Assembly (NCBI GenBank): GCA_019429125.1
Contig: JAHYJO010000001.1
Span: 90,065-154,064, forward strand
Length of the DNA: 64,000 nucleotides
From: Nanobdellati archaeon
GTDB taxonomy: Archaea; EX4484-52; GLR71
Direction of reading: 5' to 3'
Below, piece after piece: positions 18,182 through 26,396 of this stretch. The position numbers and the translations under genes are program-made. A model generated the notes under the pieces. The model was given only the letters and a program-made list of their open reading frames with translations, was not told where the DNA came from and made no database searches. How positions within the stretch are numbered: the stretch's first letter is position 1; each line of letters starts with the position of its first letter.

Positions 18182-18781
18182 ATGGTCATGCTTACTCTTG
18201 AACAAGGTGCAAAGCTTGTAAAATATGCAAGATTGTCGATAAAGGATTATCTGTCTGGCGGTGCGTTAGAAGTTAAAGATTTTTCGTTTGCGCGTGATAA
18301 ACAGGGTGTATTTGTGACTCTCTTGACATATCCCGAAAAGGAGCTTCGCGGGTGTATCGGGTTTCCTGAACCAGTTTTACCCCTATATGACTCTATATCT
18401 AAAGCGGCAGTATATGCTGCGGTTGATGATCCGCGATTTATTGAATTGTCTTTGGTTGAGTTGGATAAAGTTATTGTTGAAATATCTGTCCTTACGGTTC
18501 CTGAAAAGATAGTGTTGTCTGATACAAAAAGGTATGAGGATAAGATAACAATCGGTAAAGATGGGTTGATAATTCGGCGCGGGAATGTTTCAGGGCTTCT
18601 TCTGCCACAGGTGCCTGTTGAATTTGGCTGGGATAAGAAACAGTTTCTTGCGCAGACTTGTGTCAAGGCAGGGCTTCCTTCTGATTGTTATCTTTTGTCT
18701 GGTGTGGGTGTATACCGGTTTCAGGCGCAGATATTTTCTGAAGAGAGTCCTTATGGTGTTGTAGTTGAAAAAATACTTTGA
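18182..18781 (+). CDS. AMMECR1 domain protein (AmmeMemoRadiSam A)
   Basis: GVFVTLLTYPEKELRGCIGFPEP; LPQVPVEFGWDKKQFLAQTCVKAGLP. Confidence 0.95.
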   Translation: MVMLTLEQGAKLVKYARLSIKDYLSGGALEVKDFSFARDKQGVFVTLLTYPEKELRGCIGFPEPVLPLYDSISKAAVYAAVDDPRFIELSLVELDKVIVEISVLTVPEKIVLSDTKRYEDKITIGKDGLIIRRGNVSGLLLPQVPVEFGWDKKQFLAQTCVKAGLPSDCYLLSGVGVYRFQAQIFSEESPYGVVVEKIL

Positions 18782-18784
18782 TTT

Positions 18785-19920
18785 TTATTGAATTAATACA
18801 TTATTATAGGGATAGTCATAATCACTTCCAGATATATTTATCTTGTTAATCTCATTCAGGTTGTTAAGTCCATTTATCTTTATTAGGCCATCTGATATGG
18901 TATATAGAAAATCACCAATGTATAATGATCTTTTTATCGAGTATTTTGAGCCATAATAATACCAGTTGTTATTGTCTATATTTTCATCTTCATCTGAGTG
19001 GGTGATTCTGTCTCTTAATTGTATGCCGTTATTTGTGTCAATGTTGAATACGTACGCGCCTTGCCATTTATATTCACCATAAGCCCAACTAGGTATTTCA
19101 TCTTTATATTGACTTTTGTCAATTTCAGCTAAAAGTATTGGTATTACAAGCAGGTTTTTTTCTTTGTCAAACAGGAATGCTTTAGGGTCTTGTAGTGCGT
19201 ATGAATCTGTGCCACGGTCACCTATTTCAAATTTAGATATCTCTATTGGGGTATCTATGTATGTCACGTCAAAAAGCGCAATTTTTACTCCTGTATACCA
19301 TGCAAAGTCGCCAGTTTTTGATGCTATTGCTTCTTTACCTATTCCGATTATATGATTTTTATCATATGGATGAAGATAGTCTGAGGATCCTGGTATCTTT
19401 AATTTTCCTGCGACTGTCGGTTTTGTTGGGTCTTTAAGGTCTATTACAAATAATGGGTCGACTTTTTTGAATGTGACCATGTATGCTGTGTCACCCATGA
19501 ACCTTGCTGAGTATATGCTTTCACCAGGTGCTAAATCTTCTACTTTTCCTATTATATTCATTTTTTCATCAAGGACATATAGGTTGTTTATTGTAGTGGG
19601 TAGGGTTGGTCTTGATTTTACTATCTGTGTCGGTGCTATTTTTTGTGCGATTGCTATTGTTGATTCAGTGTTCGTTTGAGTATCTGTTATTGATGATGTG
19701 GATGTCATTTCTTGTTGACTATTAGATACTACAGTTGCAGTATTTAGAATTGCTGGAACCATTGTTCTTGTCTGTGTTCTAATTCCCATACTCACATTAT
19801 TTACTCTAACAGTGGTTCCTATCCTGAAATATTCGTTGTGTTCATCTATCGAAAATTGGTTGAGTGGGGTACCAGGAACTTCTCCCGAATCTTCATAGTT
19901 TATATTTCCATCCTTTATTC
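18785..19920 (-). pseudogene. Secreted beta-propeller protein, 5' end missing at MITE copy 2
   Basis: Frame upstream of track start reads IKDGNINYEDSGEVPGTPLNQFSIDEHNEYFRIGTTVRVNNVSMGIR up to the MITE boundary at 19920; no N-terminal part beyond the MITE. Confidence 0.75.
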
Positions 19921-20088
19921 TGCACTGTTCAAAAAGGGAGTGATTTTAAATATTTTTTAAATATTGTTTGTTTATAAACTCTGGCAGAAAACCCTTTAAT
20001 ATATACATTTCACGCAGAATTAAAAAAGAAATGAAGGTATTTAATTAACTACATTTTGTTTGAAATCACTCAAAAAATGAACTGTGCC
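19921..20088 (+). mobile_element. MITE copy 2 (168 bp)
   Basis: Near-identical to copy 1 in the same orientation; first base T instead of G; flanks ctttattc / ggttttgt do not form a TSD. Confidence 0.85.
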
Positions 20089-20157
20089 GGTTTTGTTCGG
20101 GTGTTATCCCTAAAGAATTTGGTGATTTTTTGGTTTTTAATTATAAATAAAGGTTAA

Positions 20158-20283
20158 TGCAGGGGAGGGGATTCGAACCCCCGAACTCCTACGAGAGTGG
20201 ATCTTGAGTCCACCGCCTCTTGCCGAATGATACCCCTTAATACATTTAAGGTATGTTCTTTGACCAGGCTGGGCGACCCCTGC
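20158..20283 (-). tRNA. tRNA-Leu (CAA) with ~41-nt intron in the D arm
   Basis: GCAGGGGTCGCCCAGCCTGGTCAA[AGAACATACCTTAAATGTATTAAGGGGTATCATTCGGCAAG]AGGCGGTGGACTCAAGATCCACTCTCGTAGGAGTTCGGGGGTTCGAATCCCCTCCCCTGCA; loop CTCAAGA. Confidence 0.85.
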
Positions 20284-20285
20284 AT

Positions 20286-20975
20286 CTACAAATTTTCAAT
20301 CTCGGTCTTTAGTTTTGTAATCTCTGATTGTAAATTGTCAAGGTCTGCGTCAGTTGCTTGGATATTTATGGTTGACGGACTTGAAAATTCTTTTGGAGTT
20401 ACAAGATTGCTGTCAATGTTCTCTAGTTTTTCGTCAAATACATTTAACCGTGTTTCTATTTTTTCGACAGCTTCAGATTTAAGCTTTTCGGCTTTGTTTA
20501 GAAGAGAAATAGTTTCAAGCATCTTTTTCATCTCAATACGGGTGTTATGGATATCATCAGTAATCTCTACGTGCCTATCGATTTTTACAAAAAGTGCAGA
20601 ATTAGCTGCGGAGGTTGGTGCAGGAGCTCTTTGTGTCGGGACATTTGGTTTCTGTGTCTGTTCAATTGGTTGCTGAGGTCGTGGTTGTTGTGGTATCAGA
20701 TTTGATTGGGTTGGGTGAGTATGGTCCATATTCATGTTTTGTGCAAATGCTTGTGGTCTTGGTTGTGGGGGGATGTTTGATTGTGGTAATATAGACTTTG
20801 GCTGTATAGGTGGTATAGTTGTTTGTGCTCTTGGCATTTCTGGTTGTCTTTCCGGATTTTGCATATATTGTGCCTGTCCTGTTGATGTAAGTGGCTGATT
20901 TATAGGAGCATGACTGTGATCAAAATCTATTCCTATTGCCTTTTTTAGCCTTTCAATATTTTCGTTTGAAACCAT
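20286..20975 (-). CDS. Hypothetical protein, Pro/Gln-rich middle and C-terminal coiled coil
   Basis: 229-aa ORF; antisense 20197-20676 overlaps the tRNA and is rejected. Confidence 0.6.
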   Translation of the reverse strand: MVSNENIERLKKAIGIDFDHSHAPINQPLTSTGQAQYMQNPERQPEMPRAQTTIPPIQPKSILPQSNIPPQPRPQAFAQNMNMDHTHPTQSNLIPQQPRPQQPIEQTQKPNVPTQRAPAPTSAANSALFVKIDRHVEITDDIHNTRIEMKKMLETISLLNKAEKLKSEAVEKIETRLNVFDEKLENIDSNLVTPKEFSSPSTINIQATDADLDNLQSEITKLKTEIENL

Positions 20976-21089
20976 AAGTTCACCTTTTATTATCTTATTT
21001 ATGTTTTGCTTATATATATCTTTAATCTTTGTGCGGTTTTTATGTGCATCTGATTCAACTTATTAATATATCATTGAATAATTAATCAT

Positions 21090-23009
21090 ATGCCAGAATT
21101 GTCAAGTTTTGATTTTAAGATACTCGCTGAGGAGCTACAGTTTTTATCAGGGGGGAAGATACAGAAGATATATCATGAGGGTAAGCATCTTCATATGTCT
21201 ATCTTTGTCAAAAGCGGTGGGACTAACATGCTCATAACAGGAGATGGTAAGTTCTTTACGACACCGCATTCATTGAAACATAAGTTGCGACCGACTGGTT
21301 TTTGTATGTTTTTAAGGAAACGGCTTTCAGGGCAGTGGATTGATAGCATAAAGCAAATTGGTTTTGAACGTATAATTATTATTGAGACACAGGATTATAG
21401 GATATATCTTGAGCTTTTCAGGAATGGTAATACTATAATAACTGACAAAAATGATAAGATTGTGTCTGTCATGTCTGTGCAGATATGGAAAGACAGGGTG
21501 CTTAAGGCAAATGAGATATATAAGATGCCACCTGTGTCAATTGATATTTTGGGTTTAAATATTGATAGTTTTTCACTTGTATTGTCAAAGTCATCAAAGA
21601 ATATCATATCGTTTCTTGCGCGTGATATGAGTCTTGGGGGTAACTATGCAGAGGAAGTGCTTACTGATGCGAAAATGGACAAGGATTTGATTGCAAAAAA
21701 GTTAGATGCCACACAGACTAAAAAGATATTTAAGGCAATGTCTTCTCTTTTCAAAAGAAAAAAAGAACCTCGTCTTGTCCTTGAAAAAGAGAAGTATTTG
21801 GACATGTCATCTTTTTCTTTGGTTAAATATGTAAATTATGAAACTAAAATGTTTGACACTCTAAATGAGGTAGCAAGTGAGTTTTATGTGTCACAGATGG
21901 AACTTGAGGATGAGAAAGAGACTACAATAAAAACAGATAAGGTGATGGGGTCTCTTGAACACAGGTTAAAGACACAGGATGATGCTCTTTTGACTGTCAA
22001 CAAAAATATTGAGGATTCTACCCGAAAAGCTGAGATGATATATTCTAATTATAATGTACTGGATGAGATGATTAGGCAGGTAAATGAAGCATGCAGTCTG
22101 AAAGGCTGGGACTTTGTGCAGAAAACTATCAGGTCTGGCAAGATTGACAAGATAAAAAGTATCGATATGAAAAACAAGATAATGGTCGTTGATTTTGGCG
22201 AGAAACTGAATATATATCTTGAAAAGCCATTGAACTATAGCGCTGAAGTATATTACCAAAAAGCAAAAAGGTCAAAGCAGAAGATACCAGGCATTCAAAA
22301 ATCTATGGGTCTGACTAAAGACAAGATTGAAAAATCTGAAGTAGAGACGGTTAAAAAACATAAACCTAATGTTAAAAGAGTGCTGAAGAAGAAAGAATGG
22401 TTTGATAAGTTCCGGTCTTTTACGTCATCCACTGGTTTTCTTGTGCTCGGTGGGAAAGATGCGACTACAAATGAGATATTGGTCAAGAAACACACAGATG
22501 CAGAAGACATAATATTTCATGCAGACATTGCGGGGTCATCATTTGTCGTCATAAAATCCGACGGTAAAAAGGTTGATGATACTACAATTTCTGAGGCTGC
22601 GCAGTTTGCGGGGTCATATTCTAAGGCGTGGAAGATGAAGGCAGGGACGGTTGATGTATTCTGGGTTGCGCCTGAGCAGGTGTCTAAACAGGCACCTACT
22701 GGTGAATATATTCAGAAGGGGTCGTTTATGGTGCGTGGCAAGAAAAACTGGGGGAAACCCGAATTGCGCGTTGCATTTGCGTTGATTGGGGATGAGCTTG
22801 TATGTGCACCTGTCGTTACAGTATCATCAAAAACTAAGAAATATGTTGCTATTGCGCCTGGGTACAAAAAATCAAAAGAGTTGGCGAAAGAGATAAGGAC
22901 AAAACTATTTTTAGTCTGTTCAAAGGCTGAGCAGGAAATATTGAGAGAGATATCTGTTGATGATATACAGAAACATATACCTGCCGGAACTGGGGAAATA
23001 TTGAAATAG
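21090..23009 (+). CDS. rqcH: Rqc2/NEMF/RqcH homolog (NFACT)
   Basis: MPELSSFDFKILAEELQFLSGGKIQKIYH N-domain; DUF814 region DAEDIIFHADIAGSSFVVIK. Confidence 0.9.
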   Translation: MPELSSFDFKILAEELQFLSGGKIQKIYHEGKHLHMSIFVKSGGTNMLITGDGKFFTTPHSLKHKLRPTGFCMFLRKRLSGQWIDSIKQIGFERIIIIETQDYRIYLELFRNGNTIITDKNDKIVSVMSVQIWKDRVLKANEIYKMPPVSIDILGLNIDSFSLVLSKSSKNIISFLARDMSLGGNYAEEVLTDAKMDKDLIAKKLDATQTKKIFKAMSSLFKRKKEPRLVLEKEKYLDMSSFSLVKYVNYETKMFDTLNEVASEFYVSQMELEDEKETTIKTDKVMGSLEHRLKTQDDALLTVNKNIEDSTRKAEMIYSNYNVLDEMIRQVNEACSLKGWDFVQKTIRSGKIDKIKSIDMKNKIMVVDFGEKLNIYLEKPLNYSAEVYYQKAKRSKQKIPGIQKSMGLTKDKIEKSEVETVKKHKPNVKRVLKKKEWFDKFRSFTSSTGFLVLGGKDATTNEILVKKHTDAEDIIFHADIAGSSFVVIKSDGKKVDDTTISEAAQFAGSYSKAWKMKAGTVDVFWVAPEQVSKQAPTGEYIQKGSFMVRGKKNWGKPELRVAFALIGDELVCAPVVTVSSKTKKYVAIAPGYKKSKELAKEIRTKLFLVCSKAEQEILREISVDDIQKHIPAGTGEILK

Positions 23010-23014
23010 TCGGT

Positions 23015-23581
23015 TTGATAGGTATTTCAAAGGCTATTTATTTAAAGTTTTCATTCTATAGTGGTAGTATGTCTTTGCTTGAAAACTATTATCTTTCAAA
23101 AGATGAAATTGTGATTAATGAGGTGAAAGGAGGTAGTAGTTATCATTTTTTATTTCCTGTATTGCCTGAATTTTTACCTTTTGAAGTTGCACTTTATGGT
23201 GCTTTAGACAGAAATCTCTATATTTCTGATGATGATTTTTATGTTGATCTTAATTCTGATGCGATTTTTGAGTTTTTTGGTAATGGTTTTCTGAAGAACC
23301 TATATCTTAAAAAGGATTGTGGTGTGATATTTTCATCATATAATTCTAATTGTTGTCTTTATAGTAAGAATAATTTTAATATGTCTGAAGAAAAATTTAA
23401 TCTGTTTTTTAGGGATATGCAACATATTGGTGAGGTGGTTATCGGTAAAGGGTCTGTATTTGAGACTAAGAATGTTTCTGATTATGGGACTGCGTGTATT
23501 TTGCGCGATTATTTGTGTCAGTTACATAATAAGGCAGTTAATCTTATTTTTGAGTCTTATCTTTCCCAAGACGTTCTTTGA
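23015..23581 (+). CDS. Hypothetical protein
   Basis: 188-aa ORF with normal coding bias; overlaps convergent dys by 38 bp. Confidence 0.5.
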   Translation: MIGISKAIYLKFSFYSGSMSLLENYYLSKDEIVINEVKGGSSYHFLFPVLPEFLPFEVALYGALDRNLYISDDDFYVDLNSDAIFEFFGNGFLKNLYLKKDCGVIFSSYNSNCCLYSKNNFNMSEEKFNLFFRDMQHIGEVVIGKGSVFETKNVSDYGTACILRDYLCQLHNKAVNLIFESYLSQDVL

Positions 23582-24524
23582 TTGCTGCGCTCAATAATGG
23601 TAGTGCTATTGTTGCATCACAGGTCACATTAACATATTTCGCTTTCTTGTCAAGTTTTCCCCAGGATATTCCTTCTCGTAGTTCTGCACCTGATGAACCG
23701 CCTGATTCTGGTCTGTCAGTTGTTATCTGGATTGCATATGATGCGGCTGTTGGTGCAAATTGAAGCGCTTGCTGGATATAATTTTTTGGTACACCTCCGC
23801 CTATGTATAATACACCGTTTGTCTCTGAAGTCCAGGTTATGTCTATCATGTCTTTTAGGTCATCAAATGCGGAAACGTCAATCTTATTGTCTTGCATGTA
23901 ACCCCATACTTGAAGACCTATACCTGAATCGCTTAGTGCGGGGCAGAAGATAGGAATTTTTTTGTCTGCGCAAACTTTCAGTATTGAATTTTCGTAAGGT
24001 ACTTCTTTTCCTAGGAGCCAAAGGAACTCTTTTATGTTCATTTTCTCTTTTGGCATCTTGGCGAATGTTTTTTTGCAGAATTTTTCAAGGCCTTCATAGA
24101 CTTCATCAGGCATGAATGCGTCATAGATTCTGTCTACTCGTATCTTGTTTAGTTCTTCGTCGCTTATCATGTGTGTGCCTTGATAATGATGGTATCCTAG
24201 AGCTTCTACAAGGTCATGGGTTAGGTTTGCGCCTGTCGTTACGATGACATCTACCCAACCGTCTTTTAGCATGTCTATGATTATCTGTTTCTGGCCACCG
24301 GGTACCATTGCACCTGCTAGACCCAAAAATACTGTGCATTTCTTGTTTTTTATCATAATTTCCATTATGTTTGCAGCTTTGGCTATTGTGCCTGCGCCCA
24401 TGACACCTGATTTATCCATCTGGTCTACAAGCTCGTTGCAGGTCATGTTTTTTTTTGTTTGTATCTGATGAACTTTCTCAAGGTCTTTGTGCATATTCTT
24501 GTGCATATATATCACTTGAAACAA
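23544..24524 (-). CDS. dys: Deoxyhypusine synthase
   Basis: FLGLAGAMVPGGQKQIIIDMLKDGWVDVIVTTGANLTHDLVEALG; SGGSSGAELREGISWGKL. Confidence 0.95.
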   Translation of the reverse strand: MFQVIYMHKNMHKDLEKVHQIQTKKNMTCNELVDQMDKSGVMGAGTIAKAANIMEIMIKNKKCTVFLGLAGAMVPGGQKQIIIDMLKDGWVDVIVTTGANLTHDLVEALGYHHYQGTHMISDEELNKIRVDRIYDAFMPDEVYEGLEKFCKKTFAKMPKEKMNIKEFLWLLGKEVPYENSILKVCADKKIPIFCPALSDSGIGLQVWGYMQDNKIDVSAFDDLKDMIDITWTSETNGVLYIGGGVPKNYIQQALQFAPTAASYAIQITTDRPESGGSSGAELREGISWGKLDKKAKYVNVTCDATIALPLLSAAIKERLGKDKTQK

Positions 24525-24591
24525 TATCTATAAGTATTATAGATGTTCTATATGTATATAAATGTTAAAAATATTATAAAGGTAATATGTT

Positions 24592-25194
24592 ATGTCAATT
24601 CTTAATAATCTCAGCAAAAGGTATCGTGAACAGAAAAATCTTATAGATGAGGGTAAATCTAGAAATCCTGAATATGTCCTTAAAAATATTGAGGCTGTGC
24701 TTGAGAATGCAAGGTCTTTTCGAAATCTAAACAGGCCACAGGCGATAAAACTCTCAAATAAGGCGATAGATGATTGTGATGTGGCACTTGTGCTGTATAG
24801 GCAAAAAGACAATATTGATATGATATTTGAGATAAATGCTCTCAAAAGTGAGATACAGGCATTTTTGACTAATTTTTCTGTTGAGGAGATAGACCGGGCA
24901 CTGCATAAGTCTGATGGTGATAATTATCTTGATGAGGCACGGCAGAAGTTTATCCTTGCACAAAAGATGAAGAATATCAGACGTGTTGAGTCAATAACTT
25001 ATGCGCTTGGGTCTATTTCTCGGTATGATGATGCGCTTATTTTTTTCAAACAGGAAAGTATCCCACGCAAGGATATTGCTGAGGCTGAAAAAAACGGAGT
25101 TCTTGAATTCTTGCAATTGTTTACGGAGGATGAGATTGCCGATGCAAAAAAGCTTGTGCTTAAGAATAAGGATTCTGATTTGTCTGATTTTTAG
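24592..25194 (+). CDS. Hypothetical protein
   Basis: 200-aa ORF, helical, typical local codon usage. Confidence 0.6.
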   Translation: MSILNNLSKRYREQKNLIDEGKSRNPEYVLKNIEAVLENARSFRNLNRPQAIKLSNKAIDDCDVALVLYRQKDNIDMIFEINALKSEIQAFLTNFSVEEIDRALHKSDGDNYLDEARQKFILAQKMKNIRRVESITYALGSISRYDDALIFFKQESIPRKDIAEAEKNGVLEFLQLFTEDEIADAKKLVLKNKDSDLSDF

Positions 25195-25197
25195 GGA

Positions 25198-25280
25198 TTA
25201 CGGGACTCCGTAAGGTTTTGTATTATTTTCTTACGGAAAAGCGTAAGGTTTTTGAATCAAAGTTTACGGAAAAGCGTAAA
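25198..25280 (+). repeat. Three tandem hairpins, ~32-33 bp period
   Basis: 25198 TTACGG-GACT-CCGTAA; 25230 CTTACG-GAAAAG-CGTAAG; 25263 TTTACG-GAAAAG-CGTAAA. Confidence 0.85.
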
Positions 25281-25336
25281 GTTTAGGATTTTTATATATA
25301 TAGATTGTGCATAAATAAATTATATTGGTAATTATT

Positions 25337-26155
25337 ATGAATAAAAAGATGATGCTTCTATTTTCGTTATTTGTTCTATCTTTTGTCTTTATTTCTGGGA
25401 CAGTTTATGCTTTTAGTTTTGGTGATGTGTATTCTGTCTTATTCGGGTCAGTCTTGTCAGTTTTTGATACTTCTGATACTGTTCCTGTCATAAATGCTGC
25501 ATATCTTGATAAGCAGAAGTATATGCCCGGTGAGCAGATGATTGTGACTGCGTCAGTTTCAGGTGCAAAATATGTCAAGGCATATATTGAGACTGATGTC
25601 GGTGTTGATGAGGTTGACATGGTTTTAGTTACAGGTACAAAAGAAGATGGTACCTGGCAGGTTGCGTGGACGTTGCATGATACTGTTACTAAAGAATATT
25701 TTACAAAGATTGTGGCTGTTTCAAAAGATGATATTGAGGATGAAAAAGTTCTTATTTGGGCTGATCCTACAGTGAGTCATTCATGGGATGAAACTGTATG
25801 TGATAATAATTTATGTGTGGATACAATTAATAATCGTATTGGGATTGGGATTACTACACCTATTGAAACATTAGATGTTGTTGGAAATATTAAAATCAAA
25901 GATGGTACTCAGGCGGATGGAAAAGTTTTAACTTCTGATGCTGATGGATTGGCTAGTTGGCAAGAGGTGAGTGGGGGGGTAATTCCTTCTATGATTGTTG
26001 CTTTAGCAAATGTGACTTGTGATACACGATGTGCAAATGTTGGAAAAACTTGTTGGGGTGCATTTGAGACAAATGGTATTCCTCAGACGTACCCAATTTC
26101 TTGTTCATATTCTATGAATCCAACAAGCTTTATTCTATCTTGTTTTTGTTATTAA
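25337..26155 (+). CDS. Secreted protein with tail-fibre-like segment
   Basis: Signal peptide; NNRIGIGITTPIETLDVVGNIKIKDGTQADGKVLTSDADGLASW. Confidence 0.65.
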   Translation: MNKKMMLLFSLFVLSFVFISGTVYAFSFGDVYSVLFGSVLSVFDTSDTVPVINAAYLDKQKYMPGEQMIVTASVSGAKYVKAYIETDVGVDEVDMVLVTGTKEDGTWQVAWTLHDTVTKEYFTKIVAVSKDDIEDEKVLIWADPTVSHSWDETVCDNNLCVDTINNRIGIGITTPIETLDVVGNIKIKDGTQADGKVLTSDADGLASWQEVSGGVIPSMIVALANVTCDTRCANVGKTCWGAFETNGIPQTYPISCSYSMNPTSFILSCFCY

Positions 26156-26396
26156 AATATATTAATTTTCATAAGAACCAAACCAATTTGTTATTTTGTC
26201 TATTATCTATCGCAATGGAAAAATTATATTGGTTTTTTGTTTGTTGTAGTAGGTATTTAACAGGCAATAAATTTATTGTGTATCGAACCGGGTTGAAATA
26301 GGTTCCTTTTAATTGTATACTTATTTTGGGTTTTATTCAGTTCGAATATTTGATTTTGGGCAATATCTTTTATTTTTAATCTGTTAAATCTTGTCT

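Noticed and set aside
26283-26310. gaacc-gggttgaaata-ggttc possible terminator hairpin
   Set aside because: Short stem, long loop and only a 4-nt T-run; too weak to list as a feature.
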